64,000 bases of DNA from Paraglaciecola mesophila (GTDB lineage Bacteria > Pseudomonadota > Gammaproteobacteria > Enterobacterales > Alteromonadaceae): contig NZ_CP047656.1 of the NCBI RefSeq assembly GCF_009906955.1, positions 2,751,001 to 2,815,000 of the forward strand, given 5' to 3'. Position 1 is the first letter of the stretch; each line of letters starts with the position of its first letter. The notes under the pieces were generated by a model that was not told where the DNA came from, did not search any database, and saw only the letters and a list, made by a program, of their open reading frames with translations. The translations under genes and the position numbers were made by a program. Of the stretch, positions 56,364 to 64,000 are shown piece by piece.

Positions 56364-57986
56364 ATGACGACTCAAAAACCTATTCGCCGCGCTTTATTAA
56401 GCGTATCTGACAAAACTGGCATCGTTGAATTTGCCACTTTCTTAGCCGAGCAAGGCGTTGAGCTTTTATCTACCGGCGGTACAGCGAAATTATTAGCGGA
56501 CAGTGGCCTAACCGTTACTGAAGCGTCTGCGTACACTGGGCACCCTGAAATTATGGATGGGCGCGTGAAAACCCTTCACCCTAAGATTCATGGCGGTATT
56601 CTTGCTCGCCGCGGTCAAGATGAAGCCGTAATGGCTGAAAACAACATTCAACCTATCGATTTGGTTGTAGTTAACTTGTACCCGTTCGCAGCAACAGTCG
56701 CCAATGACGATTGCAGCCTTGAAGATGCAATTGAAAACATTGATATCGGCGGCCCAACTATGGTTCGGGCAGCAGCTAAAAATCATAACGATGTAACGAT
56801 CGTGGTCAACGCAAAAGACTACACACGCGTGATGGCTCAAATGCAAGCCAACAATGGTTCTGTAAAAGCCAGCACCCGTTTTGATTTAGCGATTGCGGCC
56901 TTTGAGCACACTGCTGAGTACGACGGTATGATTGCTAATTATTTTGGTGCCATGGTTGAATCCGACGCCTGCGCCGATGATTGCGCTGACGATTGTTCAG
57001 ATGAGTGTGGACATGCTCATAGTGCATTCCCGCGTACATTCAATGTACAAATGAGCAAGAAACAAGATTTACGTTACGGTGAAAACAGTCATCAAGATGC
57101 TGCCTTCTATGTCGAAAACAATATACAAGAAGCATCAGTTGCTACCGCAACTCAATTGCAAGGTAAAGCGCTATCTTTCAACAATATTGCTGATACCGAT
57201 TCAGCCTTAGAGTGCGTAAAAGAATTCGCTGAGCCGGCTTGCGTTATCGTCAAACATGCTAACCCGTGTGGCGTGGCGCTAGGCGAGAATATCCTTGAAG
57301 CGTATAACCGCGCATATAAAACAGATCCTACTTCGGCGTTTGGTGGCATTATTGCTTTTAACCGCGAACTAGATGGCCCAACAGCGCAAGCGATTGTTGA
57401 CCGCCAATTTGTAGAAGTCATTATCGCCCCTAGTGTCAGTGACGACGCTGTCGCTATCGTAGCAGCGAAAAAGAATGTGCGTTTATTGGCCTGTGGTGAT
57501 TGGCAAGGGCAGCTAACTGACGGATACGATTTCAAACGCGTAAACGGCGGTTTACTAGTGCAAGAGCGCGATTTCGGAATGGTTGACATGGAAGATTTAA
57601 CCGTGGTCACCAAAGTGAAACCCACAGAACAACAATTAAAAGACCTAATGTTTACCTGGAAAGTTGCCAAGTACGTTAAATCTAATGCGATCGTATACTG
57701 TAAAGACAGCATGACAATCGGTGTAGGCGCTGGGCAAATGAGCCGTGTTTACTCTGCGAAAATCGCCGGTATTAAAGCAGCGGATGAAGGTTTGCAAGTG
57801 GAAGGCTCAGTGATGGCCTCTGATGCGTTCTTCCCATTCCGTGACGGTATCGATGCTGCAGCCGCTGCAGGTATCAGTGCGGTTATTCAGCCTGGCGGTT
57901 CAATGCGTGATAACGAAGTGATTGCTGCCGCTGATGAACATGGCATTGCTATGGTCTTCACTGGAATGCGCCACTTTCGTCATTAG
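56364..57986 (+). CDS. purH: Bifunctional AICAR formyltransferase / IMP cyclohydrolase PurH
   Basis: Catalyses the last two steps of IMP synthesis. N-terminal IMP cyclohydrolase (residues about 1-198: [31 protein letters not shown]) and C-terminal AICAR transformylase ([46 protein letters not shown]). The linker between them, residues about 200-218, is an unusual acidic Cys-rich segment, absent from E. coli PurH, with four Cys at every fourth position then two His. The 540-residue length exceeds the usual 529 by about that insert. ATG 56364. Confidence 0.96.
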   Translation: MTTQKPIRRALLSVSDKTGIVEFATFLAEQGVELLSTGGTAKLLADSGLTVTEASAYTGHPEIMDGRVKTLHPKIHGGILARRGQDEAVMAENNIQPIDLVVVNLYPFAATVANDDCSLEDAIENIDIGGPTMVRAAAKNHNDVTIVVNAKDYTRVMAQMQANNGSVKASTRFDLAIAAFEHTAEYDGMIANYFGAMVESDACADDCADDCSDECGHAHSAFPRTFNVQMSKKQDLRYGENSHQDAAFYVENNIQEASVATATQLQGKALSFNNIADTDSALECVKEFAEPACVIVKHANPCGVALGENILEAYNRAYKTDPTSAFGGIIAFNRELDGPTAQAIVDRQFVEVIIAPSVSDDAVAIVAAKKNVRLLACGDWQGQLTDGYDFKRVNGGLLVQERDFGMVDMEDLTVVTKVKPTEQQLKDLMFTWKVAKYVKSNAIVYCKDSMTIGVGAGQMSRVYSAKIAGIKAADEGLQVEGSVMASDAFFPFRDGIDAAAAAGISAVIQPGGSMRDNEVIAAADEHGIAMVFTGMRHFRH

Positions 57987-58140
57987 TCACTAAATGCAGT
58001 CGGTCAAGCATGATATTTTTGATATCCTGCTTGGCTGTCTCGCCTAGGTTTACGTAGCGGATTTGCAGCGGATGTTATTCAGTGTTGTAGAAAAAAACGC
58101 TACACTACTTTGGTCTAAAGACCCATTACAGGATTTGCTC

Positions 58141-58947
58141 ATGTTTAAACGTGCTACTCAGTTAGTCTGTTCCGCTACTTTATTAGCGTCTTCTTTCGTT
58201 CAAGCCGATGCACTGATAGATGCTTTAGCGGATGAAGGCCGCCCAACAGAACAAAGATTGCGTGACGAGTACCGTCACCCTCAACAAACACTGCGTTTCT
58301 TCGAAGTACAAGAAGACATGGCCGTGGCTGAAATATCTCCTGGTGGAGGGTGGTACAGTAATATTTTGGCGCCATTACTCAAAGAGAAAGGCGAATTTTA
58401 TGCTGCACATTTCTACGTTGATGAAAACACTAACGAGTTTTACAAAAAATCTCGTGAACAATTTGAACAAAAAGTCACTGCCCTTAAGAGCTATCAGAAC
58501 GTTAAGGTCACCACATTTCATCCAATGAAAGCCACTGATTTTGCTCCTGCTGAGTCCCTCGATCGTGTGCTGACTTTTCGTAATATTCATAACTGGTATA
58601 TGCAAGACGGTGATGAAGGTGTAGAGAACGCATTTAAAGCCTTTTATAAAGCGCTAAAAGTGGGTGGGGTGCTCGGCGTGGTGGAACACAGCTTACGAGA
58701 ATCTCAAAGCAGCGCTTTGCAGCAAAGTTCTGGTTACATGAAGCAATCATATGTTATCGCCCTCGCTGAGAAAGCCGGCTTTACCCTAGCAGGTAAAAGT
58801 GACATAAATGCCAATAAACTGGACAGCGGTGAACATGAAAAAGGTGTGTGGACTCTTCCCCCAAGCTTACGCTTAGGTGAAAAAGACCAAGCTAAGTATT
58901 TAAAAATCGGCGAGAGTAATCGCATGACGTTAAAGTTCGTAAAATAG
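58141..58947 (+). CDS. Exported class I SAM methyltransferase-like protein (COG4798 type)
   Basis: A 268-residue protein with a signal peptide (hydrophobic core ending near SSFVQADAL, residue 22). The mature part resembles class I methyltransferases: VAEISPGGGWYSNILAPLLK is a motif I-like SAM loop, followed by DRVLTFRNIHNW and LKVGGVLGVVEHSLR. Relatives form a group of secreted predicted methyltransferases. How a SAM-dependent enzyme would work outside the cytoplasm is unclear. ATG 58141 is used; an open extension to 58063 has no ribosome site. It lies between purH and purD. Confidence 0.75.
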   Translation: MFKRATQLVCSATLLASSFVQADALIDALADEGRPTEQRLRDEYRHPQQTLRFFEVQEDMAVAEISPGGGWYSNILAPLLKEKGEFYAAHFYVDENTNEFYKKSREQFEQKVTALKSYQNVKVTTFHPMKATDFAPAESLDRVLTFRNIHNWYMQDGDEGVENAFKAFYKALKVGGVLGVVEHSLRESQSSALQQSSGYMKQSYVIALAEKAGFTLAGKSDINANKLDSGEHEKGVWTLPPSLRLGEKDQAKYLKIGESNRMTLKFVK

Positions 58948-59048
58948 TTTACCCATTCAGGCTAACGATTAGCCCTTAGAAACGCCGCCTTACTGAGCGG
59001 CGTTTTAATAAATAGCCCATTTGTTAACCCAATAGAAAAGCGAATCTC

Positions 59049-60338
59049 ATGAAAGTATTGATAATTGGCGGCGGAGGCCGCGAGCATGCTCTAGGTTTTA
59101 AAGCAGCGCAGTCTGACAATGTCAGCCACGTCTATGTTGCTCCTGGTAATGCGGGTACAGCACTTGAACCTAAACTTGAGAACGTCCCAATCGATGTTGA
59201 AGAAATTGAAGCGCTAGTGACCTTCGCAAAACAAAATGCCATTGCATTAACCATAGTGGGCCCAGAGGTTCCCCTCGTATTAGGCGTGGTCGATGCATTT
59301 CAAGCTGAAGGTTTAGCAATATTTGGCCCAAGTAAAGCCGCAGCTCAGCTTGAGGGCTCAAAAGCATTTACCAAGGATTTTTTGGCTCGGCATAAAATTC
59401 CAACTGCTGAATATCAAAATTTTACAGAAATCGAGCCTGCAATCGCATACCTACAGGAAAAAGGTGCTCCAATCGTTATTAAAGCGGATGGACTCGCGGC
59501 TGGCAAAGGGGTGATTGTAGCCATGACATTAGCAGAAGCCGAAGAGGCGGTGCGTGACATGCTAGCCGGTAATGCATTTGGTGAAGCCGGCAGTCGCGTG
59601 GTGATCGAAGAATTCTTAGACGGTGAAGAGGCCAGTTTTATCGTCATGGTTGATGGTAAGAATGTACTCCCTTTTGCCACCAGCCAAGACCATAAACGTG
59701 TTGGAAACGGCGACACAGGGCCAAACACTGGCGGCATGGGTGCATATTCGCCTGCTCCTGTTGTGACCGATGAGATCCACCAGCGCGTAATGAATGAAGT
59801 GATCTACCCTACCGTTGAAGGTATGGCAAGCGAAGGGAATGACTACCACGGCTTTTTATACGCTGGTTTGATGATTATGTCCGATGGCACACCTAAGGTC
59901 ATTGAATACAACTGCCGCTTTGGCGACCCTGAAACCCAGCCCATTATGCTGCGTTTACAATCCGACTTGGTAGAATTAGTTCAACTTGCAATAGACGGTA
60001 AACTAGACCAAGCCACTGCAAAGTTTGACCCAAGAGCAGCCGTCGGTGTTGTGCTTGCGGCTGGCGGTTACCCCCAAGCCTATAAAAAGGGTGATATCAT
60101 CTCTGGCCTAAGCTTGAGCGACAGCGCAGATTTAAGCGCCAAAGTGTTTCATGCAGGGACCAAAGAGGTTGAAGGGCAAGTTACTACCAATGGCGGCCGC
60201 GTGTTATGTGCCACCGCATTAGGTGAAACAGTCACTCAGGCCCAGCAGCGCGCTTATGAGCTTGCAAACACCATTAGCTGGGAAGGCATGTTCTATCGTG
60301 ACGACATAGCCTACCGCGCGATTGCGCGTGAGCAATAA
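59049..60338 (+). CDS. purD: Phosphoribosylamine-glycine ligase PurD
   Basis: ATP-grasp enzyme making GAR in purine synthesis. VLIIGGGGREHALGFK opens the protein; KADGLAAGKGVIVA, GEEASFIVMVDG, GPNTGGMGAYSPAP and EYNCRFGDPETQPIM follow in order. 429 residues, standard. The start is ATG 59049 after a small hairpin-bearing gap. It is separated from purH by the secreted methyltransferase-like gene; in many relatives purH and purD are adjacent. Confidence 0.97.
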   Translation: MKVLIIGGGGREHALGFKAAQSDNVSHVYVAPGNAGTALEPKLENVPIDVEEIEALVTFAKQNAIALTIVGPEVPLVLGVVDAFQAEGLAIFGPSKAAAQLEGSKAFTKDFLARHKIPTAEYQNFTEIEPAIAYLQEKGAPIVIKADGLAAGKGVIVAMTLAEAEEAVRDMLAGNAFGEAGSRVVIEEFLDGEEASFIVMVDGKNVLPFATSQDHKRVGNGDTGPNTGGMGAYSPAPVVTDEIHQRVMNEVIYPTVEGMASEGNDYHGFLYAGLMIMSDGTPKVIEYNCRFGDPETQPIMLRLQSDLVELVQLAIDGKLDQATAKFDPRAAVGVVLAAGGYPQAYKKGDIISGLSLSDSADLSAKVFHAGTKEVEGQVTTNGGRVLCATALGETVTQAQQRAYELANTISWEGMFYRDDIAYRAIAREQ

Positions 60339-60365
60339 ACTGCACTGGTAAATATAGCGAATCCC

Positions 60366-60392
60366 AAAAAAGCGCCCACTGGCGCTTTTTTT
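60366..60392. terminator. Bidirectional terminator between purD and the diguanylate cyclase gene
   Basis: A 6-bp stem AGCGCC / GGCGCT with a 4-base loop, extended by A and T runs of six and seven; it serves both convergent genes. Confidence 0.9.
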
Positions 60393-60410
60393 ATATTTTT
60401 ATCATTATGG

Positions 60411-61343
60411 TTAACTAACTAGTCGATTGCGGCCCTGATGCTTAGCCTCATACAAACGCTTATCCGCTTGCTCAATCAGGTACTCTGGGTGGTTAAAAGT
60501 CTCATCATTTATGTCTTTGTGATTTAGCGTCGCGACCCCCACACTGACAGTGACCTTCTCGTTTATCGTTGATGCTTTATTATCAATGCCGAGGTTTTCA
60601 ATGGCCGCTAAAATAGAACGCCCAATCAGTTCGGCGCCCATTCTATCGGTAAAAGGTAATAGCACCAAAAACTCTTCACCGCCATAACGCCCCATGGCGT
60701 CGCTTTCGCGTTGCAAGCTATCATAGATGGTGTTGGCAACTTTTTTAAGGCACTCATCCCCCGCTACATGCCCATAGTTATCATTAAAACCTTTGAAAAA
60801 ATCAATGTCGATCATTAGCACTGACAGATCATGCTGGCCTCGAATGGCTGCATACCAAAACCGATTGAAGGTGGTGTCAAGTTGCATGCGATTGGGGACA
60901 CCTGTTAAGCCATCAGTGCAAGATATAAGGGCCAAAGTACGAAGCTTTGCTGATAGCTTCATATGGTTATGAATTTTTGCATCCAAAATAGCAAAATCAA
61001 TAGGCAGAGAAATGAAATCAAGAGCTCCGGCTTTTAACCCGGACACAATGACCGCTTGCGAGTCCTCTTTACCATATAAAAGCAAAGGTATATCTAGTGT
61101 AAGGGGATGGTCTTTCAGGTTGGTGCACAGCAGCAACCAATCGATTGTGTTTGATGACGCGTTGATCATCAGCAGGTCGATTGGCGCATTTACCGTTAAC
61201 TTGAGGGCATCTTCATTGTTGTCACTGACCAAGATATGAAATGAATCGGCGAAATGCTGAGTCAGCACATCCAGTTGCTCACTATCATCTTCAATTACTA
61301 ATAGTGTTTGTTTCAACACGTTGGATGTCGCTGGGCTGTGCAT
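60411..61343 (-). CDS. Diguanylate cyclase with a degenerate receiver domain
   Basis: A 310-residue protein. The N-terminal REC-like domain (residues about 12-130) keeps the acidic pair in VIEDDSEQL but has [13 protein letters not shown] where the acceptor Asp would be, so phosphorylation is unlikely. The GGDEF domain (about 145-310) has [27 protein letters not shown] and RYGGEEF. RESD five residues before GGEEF is a complete RxxD inhibitory site, so product feedback is expected. It is monocistronic, convergent with purD. Confidence 0.9.
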   Translation of the reverse strand: MHSPATSNVLKQTLLVIEDDSEQLDVLTQHFADSFHILVSDNNEDALKLTVNAPIDLLMINASSNTIDWLLLCTNLKDHPLTLDIPLLLYGKEDSQAVIVSGLKAGALDFISLPIDFAILDAKIHNHMKLSAKLRTLALISCTDGLTGVPNRMQLDTTFNRFWYAAIRGQHDLSVLMIDIDFFKGFNDNYGHVAGDECLKKVANTIYDSLQRESDAMGRYGGEEFLVLLPFTDRMGAELIGRSILAAIENLGIDNKASTINEKVTVSVGVATLNHKDINDETFNHPEYLIEQADKRLYEAKHQGRNRLVS

Positions 61344-61431
61344 AGAGGCTCTTTAGGTTATTTGCCGTTACATTTCGCTGAAACACAGAGAAATGAACAG
61401 ACAGCATTAACGAACCTTCATTGTTCAATAA

Positions 61432-61593
61432 TCACACAGCCGTTTCAATACCTTCTTGCTGTTTTTGCATGAGTATTTTTTTCAACAATGTATTTTCTTG
61501 CACCAAGCGTTCAACAAGCGCTGTTTCGTCAGGCTGCTGTTGGTTTACTTTGTCAAACCAATTAAAATATGCGTTCTTATTTTGATTATTCAT
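61432..61593 (-). CDS. Small coiled-coil protein (53 aa)
   Basis: A 53-residue open frame, MNNQNKNAYFNWFDKVNQ at the start, then a helix with leucine-type heptads (TALVERLVQENTLLKKILMQKQ). AAGAGG precedes ATG 61593 at good spacing. It lies between the diguanylate cyclase and the BON-domain gene, same strand. No family recognised. Support rests on the ribosome site and the coiled-coil pattern. Confidence 0.5.
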   Translation of the reverse strand: MNNQNKNAYFNWFDKVNQQQPDETALVERLVQENTLLKKILMQKQQEGIETAV

Positions 61594-61671
61594 ACTACTA
61601 CCTCTTACTGCATTGGTTATTTTTTATCGTATTGCTCGATCAGTCTAGTCGTCGATTAACTGGAATCGAGA

Positions 61672-62220
61672 TCACTCACTTACCGATAATTTATTGACGA
61701 CTTTTTCCACGTCACTTGCCTTGGTGGCTATCTCTGTAGCCCGTTGCTTTTCAGCGTCATTTTTAACCTTGCCCTGCAGCACAACCACACCTTTAGTGCT
61801 ATTTACATCAATATCTGCGCTGGTCACATTAGGCGCTACCATCAGGCGCGTTTTAACCACAGTGGCGACCTTTTCGTCTGTCAATTTTCGTTGCTTTGCA
61901 GCGTCATCATTGTCGCCAGGAGAAAAGACGGTCAGCATGTTTTCTACACCTATCACACCGTCTACGCCTAATGCGAGCTCTTGCGCTAAGGCTTTATCAA
62001 TATCCGTTTCTACTTTGCCTCTGAGAGTTACTGTTCCGTCGTCCACATCCGTATCAATGCCAGACGCGTCTAAGTTGCCACTTAGCAACAAGGTGGCTTC
62101 TACGTAGCCGTCTATCCAGCCGTCTTGGGCGCTTGCAGTCCAATAGTTTCCAGCGTGCACACCAACGCTGGCGGCACTTAAGGCAGTAAATAGGGTAAAA
62201 CTGCGCAATATCTTGTTCAT
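61672..62220 (-). CDS. Periplasmic BON-domain protein
   Basis: A 182-residue exported protein with a signal peptide (cleavage near GVHAG, residue 24) and two BON domains: VDDGTVTLRGKVETDIDKALAQELALGVDGVIGVENML near residue 60 and STKGVVVLQGKVKNDAEKQRATEIATKASDVEKVVNKL at the end. BON proteins such as OsmY bind phospholipid membranes and are induced by osmotic stress. ATG 62220 has GGAGG upstream; the open frame extends 8 codons further. Confidence 0.88.
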   Translation of the reverse strand: MNKILRSFTLFTALSAASVGVHAGNYWTASAQDGWIDGYVEATLLLSGNLDASGIDTDVDDGTVTLRGKVETDIDKALAQELALGVDGVIGVENMLTVFSPGDNDDAAKQRKLTDEKVATVVKTRLMVAPNVTSADIDVNSTKGVVVLQGKVKNDAEKQRATEIATKASDVEKVVNKLSVSE

Positions 62221-62396
62221 CTTTGCCTCCAGGAAAACCAGCACATTCTCTTAATGAGGTAAATGCGAGAATAATGCCAAGAATAACTCACTGATTTATT
62301 TACCAAAACAGATGAAGACTGCGTAACTAAACGCAAAAATTACGCTATTTGATGTAAAAACTGCGTCGTCCTAAAAGGAGATTAAAACGCGATGAA

Positions 62397-62573
62397 CTAG
62401 TTCGTTTGCTTCTTGTACTGTCTAAACGCTAAAGCACTGAAAATAACCACCAGCACCAAACATATAATGAAAATCAATTTAGCAATGCTGGCTGCAACGC
62501 CTACCACACCACCAAATCCGAAAACGGCCGCTATTACGCCTAGCACAAAAAAAGTTAGGGCCCAAGTTAACAT
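62397..62573 (-). CDS. DUF1328 small membrane protein (YtjA-like)
   Basis: A 58-residue protein with two helices: LTWALTFFVLGVIAAVFGFGGV and AKLIFIICLVLVVIFSAL, the standard DUF1328 pattern, with a charged end. It is often associated with envelope stress. ATG 62573 has AAGGAAG upstream. It lies 176 bp upstream of the BON-domain gene on the same strand; both may belong to a stress regulon. Confidence 0.85.
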   Translation of the reverse strand: MLTWALTFFVLGVIAAVFGFGGVVGVAASIAKLIFIICLVLVVIFSALAFRQYKKQTN

Positions 62574-62798
62574 ACACACTTCCTTTAAAACCAAATAAGC
62601 AAAGAGGTAAATGCCTCTTCAGCCCATCTGTGTAAGCGACATGTGTGCCAACATAAGAATTGGTTAATAATCACCGTGCAATACTGATTAATCGGTAATT
62701 TCTAACGTGTACTCTTGTAGCTTTTGCATCTTGGTAGGAAATAATTACACGTTCGCTAATGCTAAAAAGTCAGGCCCATTGCCAATCAGAAGACCCGC

Positions 62799-64000
62799 TT
62801 ACAATAAAAACAAAGTGCCTAACCCTAAGAACGCAACGAAACCGACTATGTCAGTCACCGTAGTTAAAATAACCGAACCTGAAAGCGCAGGGTCAATATC
62901 AAGCTTGTGCAATATCATAGGCACCACGACTCCTGCTGCCGCAGCCGCTATTATGTTCAATAAAATCGCTAAGCAAATCACTAAACCCAGCATAGGATCA
63001 GCAAACCAAAAATAAGCGATACATCCTATAACCAAAGCCCAGACCACACCGTTCAGGCCACCAACACTGAGCTCTTTTTTGAGTAAAGCCTTAAAGTTTG
63101 AGCTAGTTACCTGCCCTAATGCGAGTCCTCGAATCATAAGTGTTAGCGTTTGGCTACCTGCTATTCCGCCCATACTGGCAACAATCGGCATTAATACCGC
63201 AAGGGCGACAACTTGCTGCAAAGTCCCTTCGAATATACCGATAAAAGCCGACGCTAAAAAAGCCGTAAGCAAATTGATACCTAGCCATACCGCTCGGTTT
63301 TTCGCACTCTTAGGCACCGACGAAAATAAATCTTCGTCTTCATCCATACCTGCTGTCGCCATAACTTGGCGCTCATAAAACTCGTTTAGCAATTCACTGG
63401 CAGTCGTAATATCTAACCGGCCTAATACTTTGTTTTGGTCATCCACCACAGGTAAAGAGGCAAATCCTGAACGCTGTACCGCTAATGACGCCATGGTTAA
63501 CTCATCGGTGGCATTAATCGTGTCGAATACATCTTCGGATAAATCGACTAATGGAACATGTTCCGGTAATCCCATTACATTGGTCAGCTTCACCGCTTCT
63601 GAAAACTGCCCCGCACGATTGACTAAAAATATCGTGTCAGCATGCGTCGGTACATCACGACGTATCAAGCGCAATGCATCTCGCACTTTCGCATTCAATG
63701 GTAGTACTAAGGGATCTTGGCTTAACCAATGGCCTACCTGTTCATCGGTAAACTGACTCGCCTCTGTGAAATACTGGCGCTGTTGTTTGTCCATCGCGTC
63801 CAGCGCTTTATCCACCAAAGTATTGGGCAATGAATCAGATAGTTCTAGGAGCTGTTCCGCATCAACTTCAAAAAAAATCGCTTCCCATTCACTTATATCA
63901 GTGGCCGCAATGAGCGTTTCGCGGGGATCCCCACGCATCGCAACTAACACGTCTAAGCGCCGCCGCTTAGGAATGCAGTCCCATACATTAAGCCTTTGAT
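62799..64000 (-). CDS. mgtE: Magnesium transporter MgtE (partial, 5' end outside window)
   Basis: At least 400 codons, open to the last base, so the gene starts beyond 64000. The visible part has the end of the N-terminal domain (VWDCIPKRRRLDVLVAMRG), a CBS pair (VLPLNAKVRDALRLI, FASLPVVDDQNKVLGRLDI) and five membrane helices with GGIAGSQTLTLMIRGLALGQ and LLIGIFEGTL-like segments, ending at TAA 62799. MgtE is a Mg2+ channel gated by cytosolic Mg2+ through its CBS and N domains. Confidence 0.92.
   Translation of the reverse strand, partial: QRLNVWDCIPKRRRLDVLVAMRGDPRETLIAATDISEWEAIFFEVDAEQLLELSDSLPNTLVDKALDAMDKQQRQYFTEASQFTDEQVGHWLSQDPLVLPLNAKVRDALRLIRRDVPTHADTIFLVNRAGQFSEAVKLTNVMGLPEHVPLVDLSEDVFDTINATDELTMASLAVQRSGFASLPVVDDQNKVLGRLDITTASELLNEFYERQVMATAGMDEDEDLFSSVPKSAKNRAVWLGINLLTAFLASAFIGIFEGTLQQVVALAVLMPIVASMGGIAGSQTLTLMIRGLALGQVTSSNFKALLKKELSVGGLNGVVWALVIGCIAYFWFADPMLGLVICLAILLNIIAAAAAGVVVPMILHKLDIDPALSGSVILTTVTDIVGFVAFLGLGTLFLL

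Noticed and set aside
57152..57712. Long minus-strand frame of 186 codons inside purH
   Set aside because: It is a shadow of purH with no family similarity or ribosome site.

Overview
The window is chromosomal DNA from a marine gammaproteobacterium, most likely an Alteromonadales member close to Paraglaciecola, Glaciecola or Alteromonas. This rests on conserved gammaproteobacterial gene blocks (dusB-fis followed by purH and purD; lptM-lysA-dapF-DUF484-xerC-yigB with uvrD nearby; fldB; rraA; cnoX), moderate GC content, a LacZ-type beta-galactosidase and many protein families usual in that order. The assignment comes from protein recognition only. I see no rRNA, tRNA, CRISPR array, prophage or complete insertion sequence.

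Layout. 1-3282: the end of a four-gene cassette (SDR reductase, AMP-dependent ligase, hexapeptide acyltransferase, membrane acyltransferase) that looks like an acyl-activation and transfer unit. 3301-3745: a two-gene unit of small envelope proteins. 3955-7344: dusA, an AhpD-like protein under a promoter overlapped by TetR-type palindromes, a flavin-binding protein and an HNH protein. 7458-10504: two YihG-like acyltransferases and a YbdG-like channel in one operon. 10552-17628: envelope and housekeeping genes, with a 279-bp MITE-like element at 12738-13016. 17768-20893: lacZ. 21164-26255: fldB, a CLCA_X-type putative metalloprotein, a lone exbD, rraA, a PAP2 phosphatase and a glycosyltransferase.

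26418-34349 is the lptM-lysA-dapF-DUF484-xerC-yigB block, then convergent cysE and an SOS-boxed uvrD. 34449-42467 carries a diguanylate cyclase, several transporters, stress proteins and a dual-specificity-phosphatase/lipid-kinase fusion. 42808-45715 has a lipoprotein, an MscS channel and two small stress-type proteins. 45891-47065 is a tandem array of a 396-bp unit, the most unusual non-coding structure here. 47077-54672 is mostly minus-strand accessory enzymes. 54941-60338 is dusB-fis, purH, a secreted methyltransferase-like protein and purD; PurH carries a striking Cys/Asp repeat. 60411-64000 has a second diguanylate cyclase, small envelope-stress proteins and the 3' part of mgtE.

The functions are mainly housekeeping (lysine and cell-wall precursor synthesis, purine synthesis, tRNA modification, DNA repair, chromosome-dimer resolution) mixed with envelope mechanics (three MscS/MgtE-type channels or transporters, lipid acyltransferases) and redox or stress protection. 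No single large unknown system stands out. The best candidates for new biology are the 396-bp array, the PurH Cys repeat, the phosphatase-kinase fusion, the CLCA_X protein and the nested-palindrome element.
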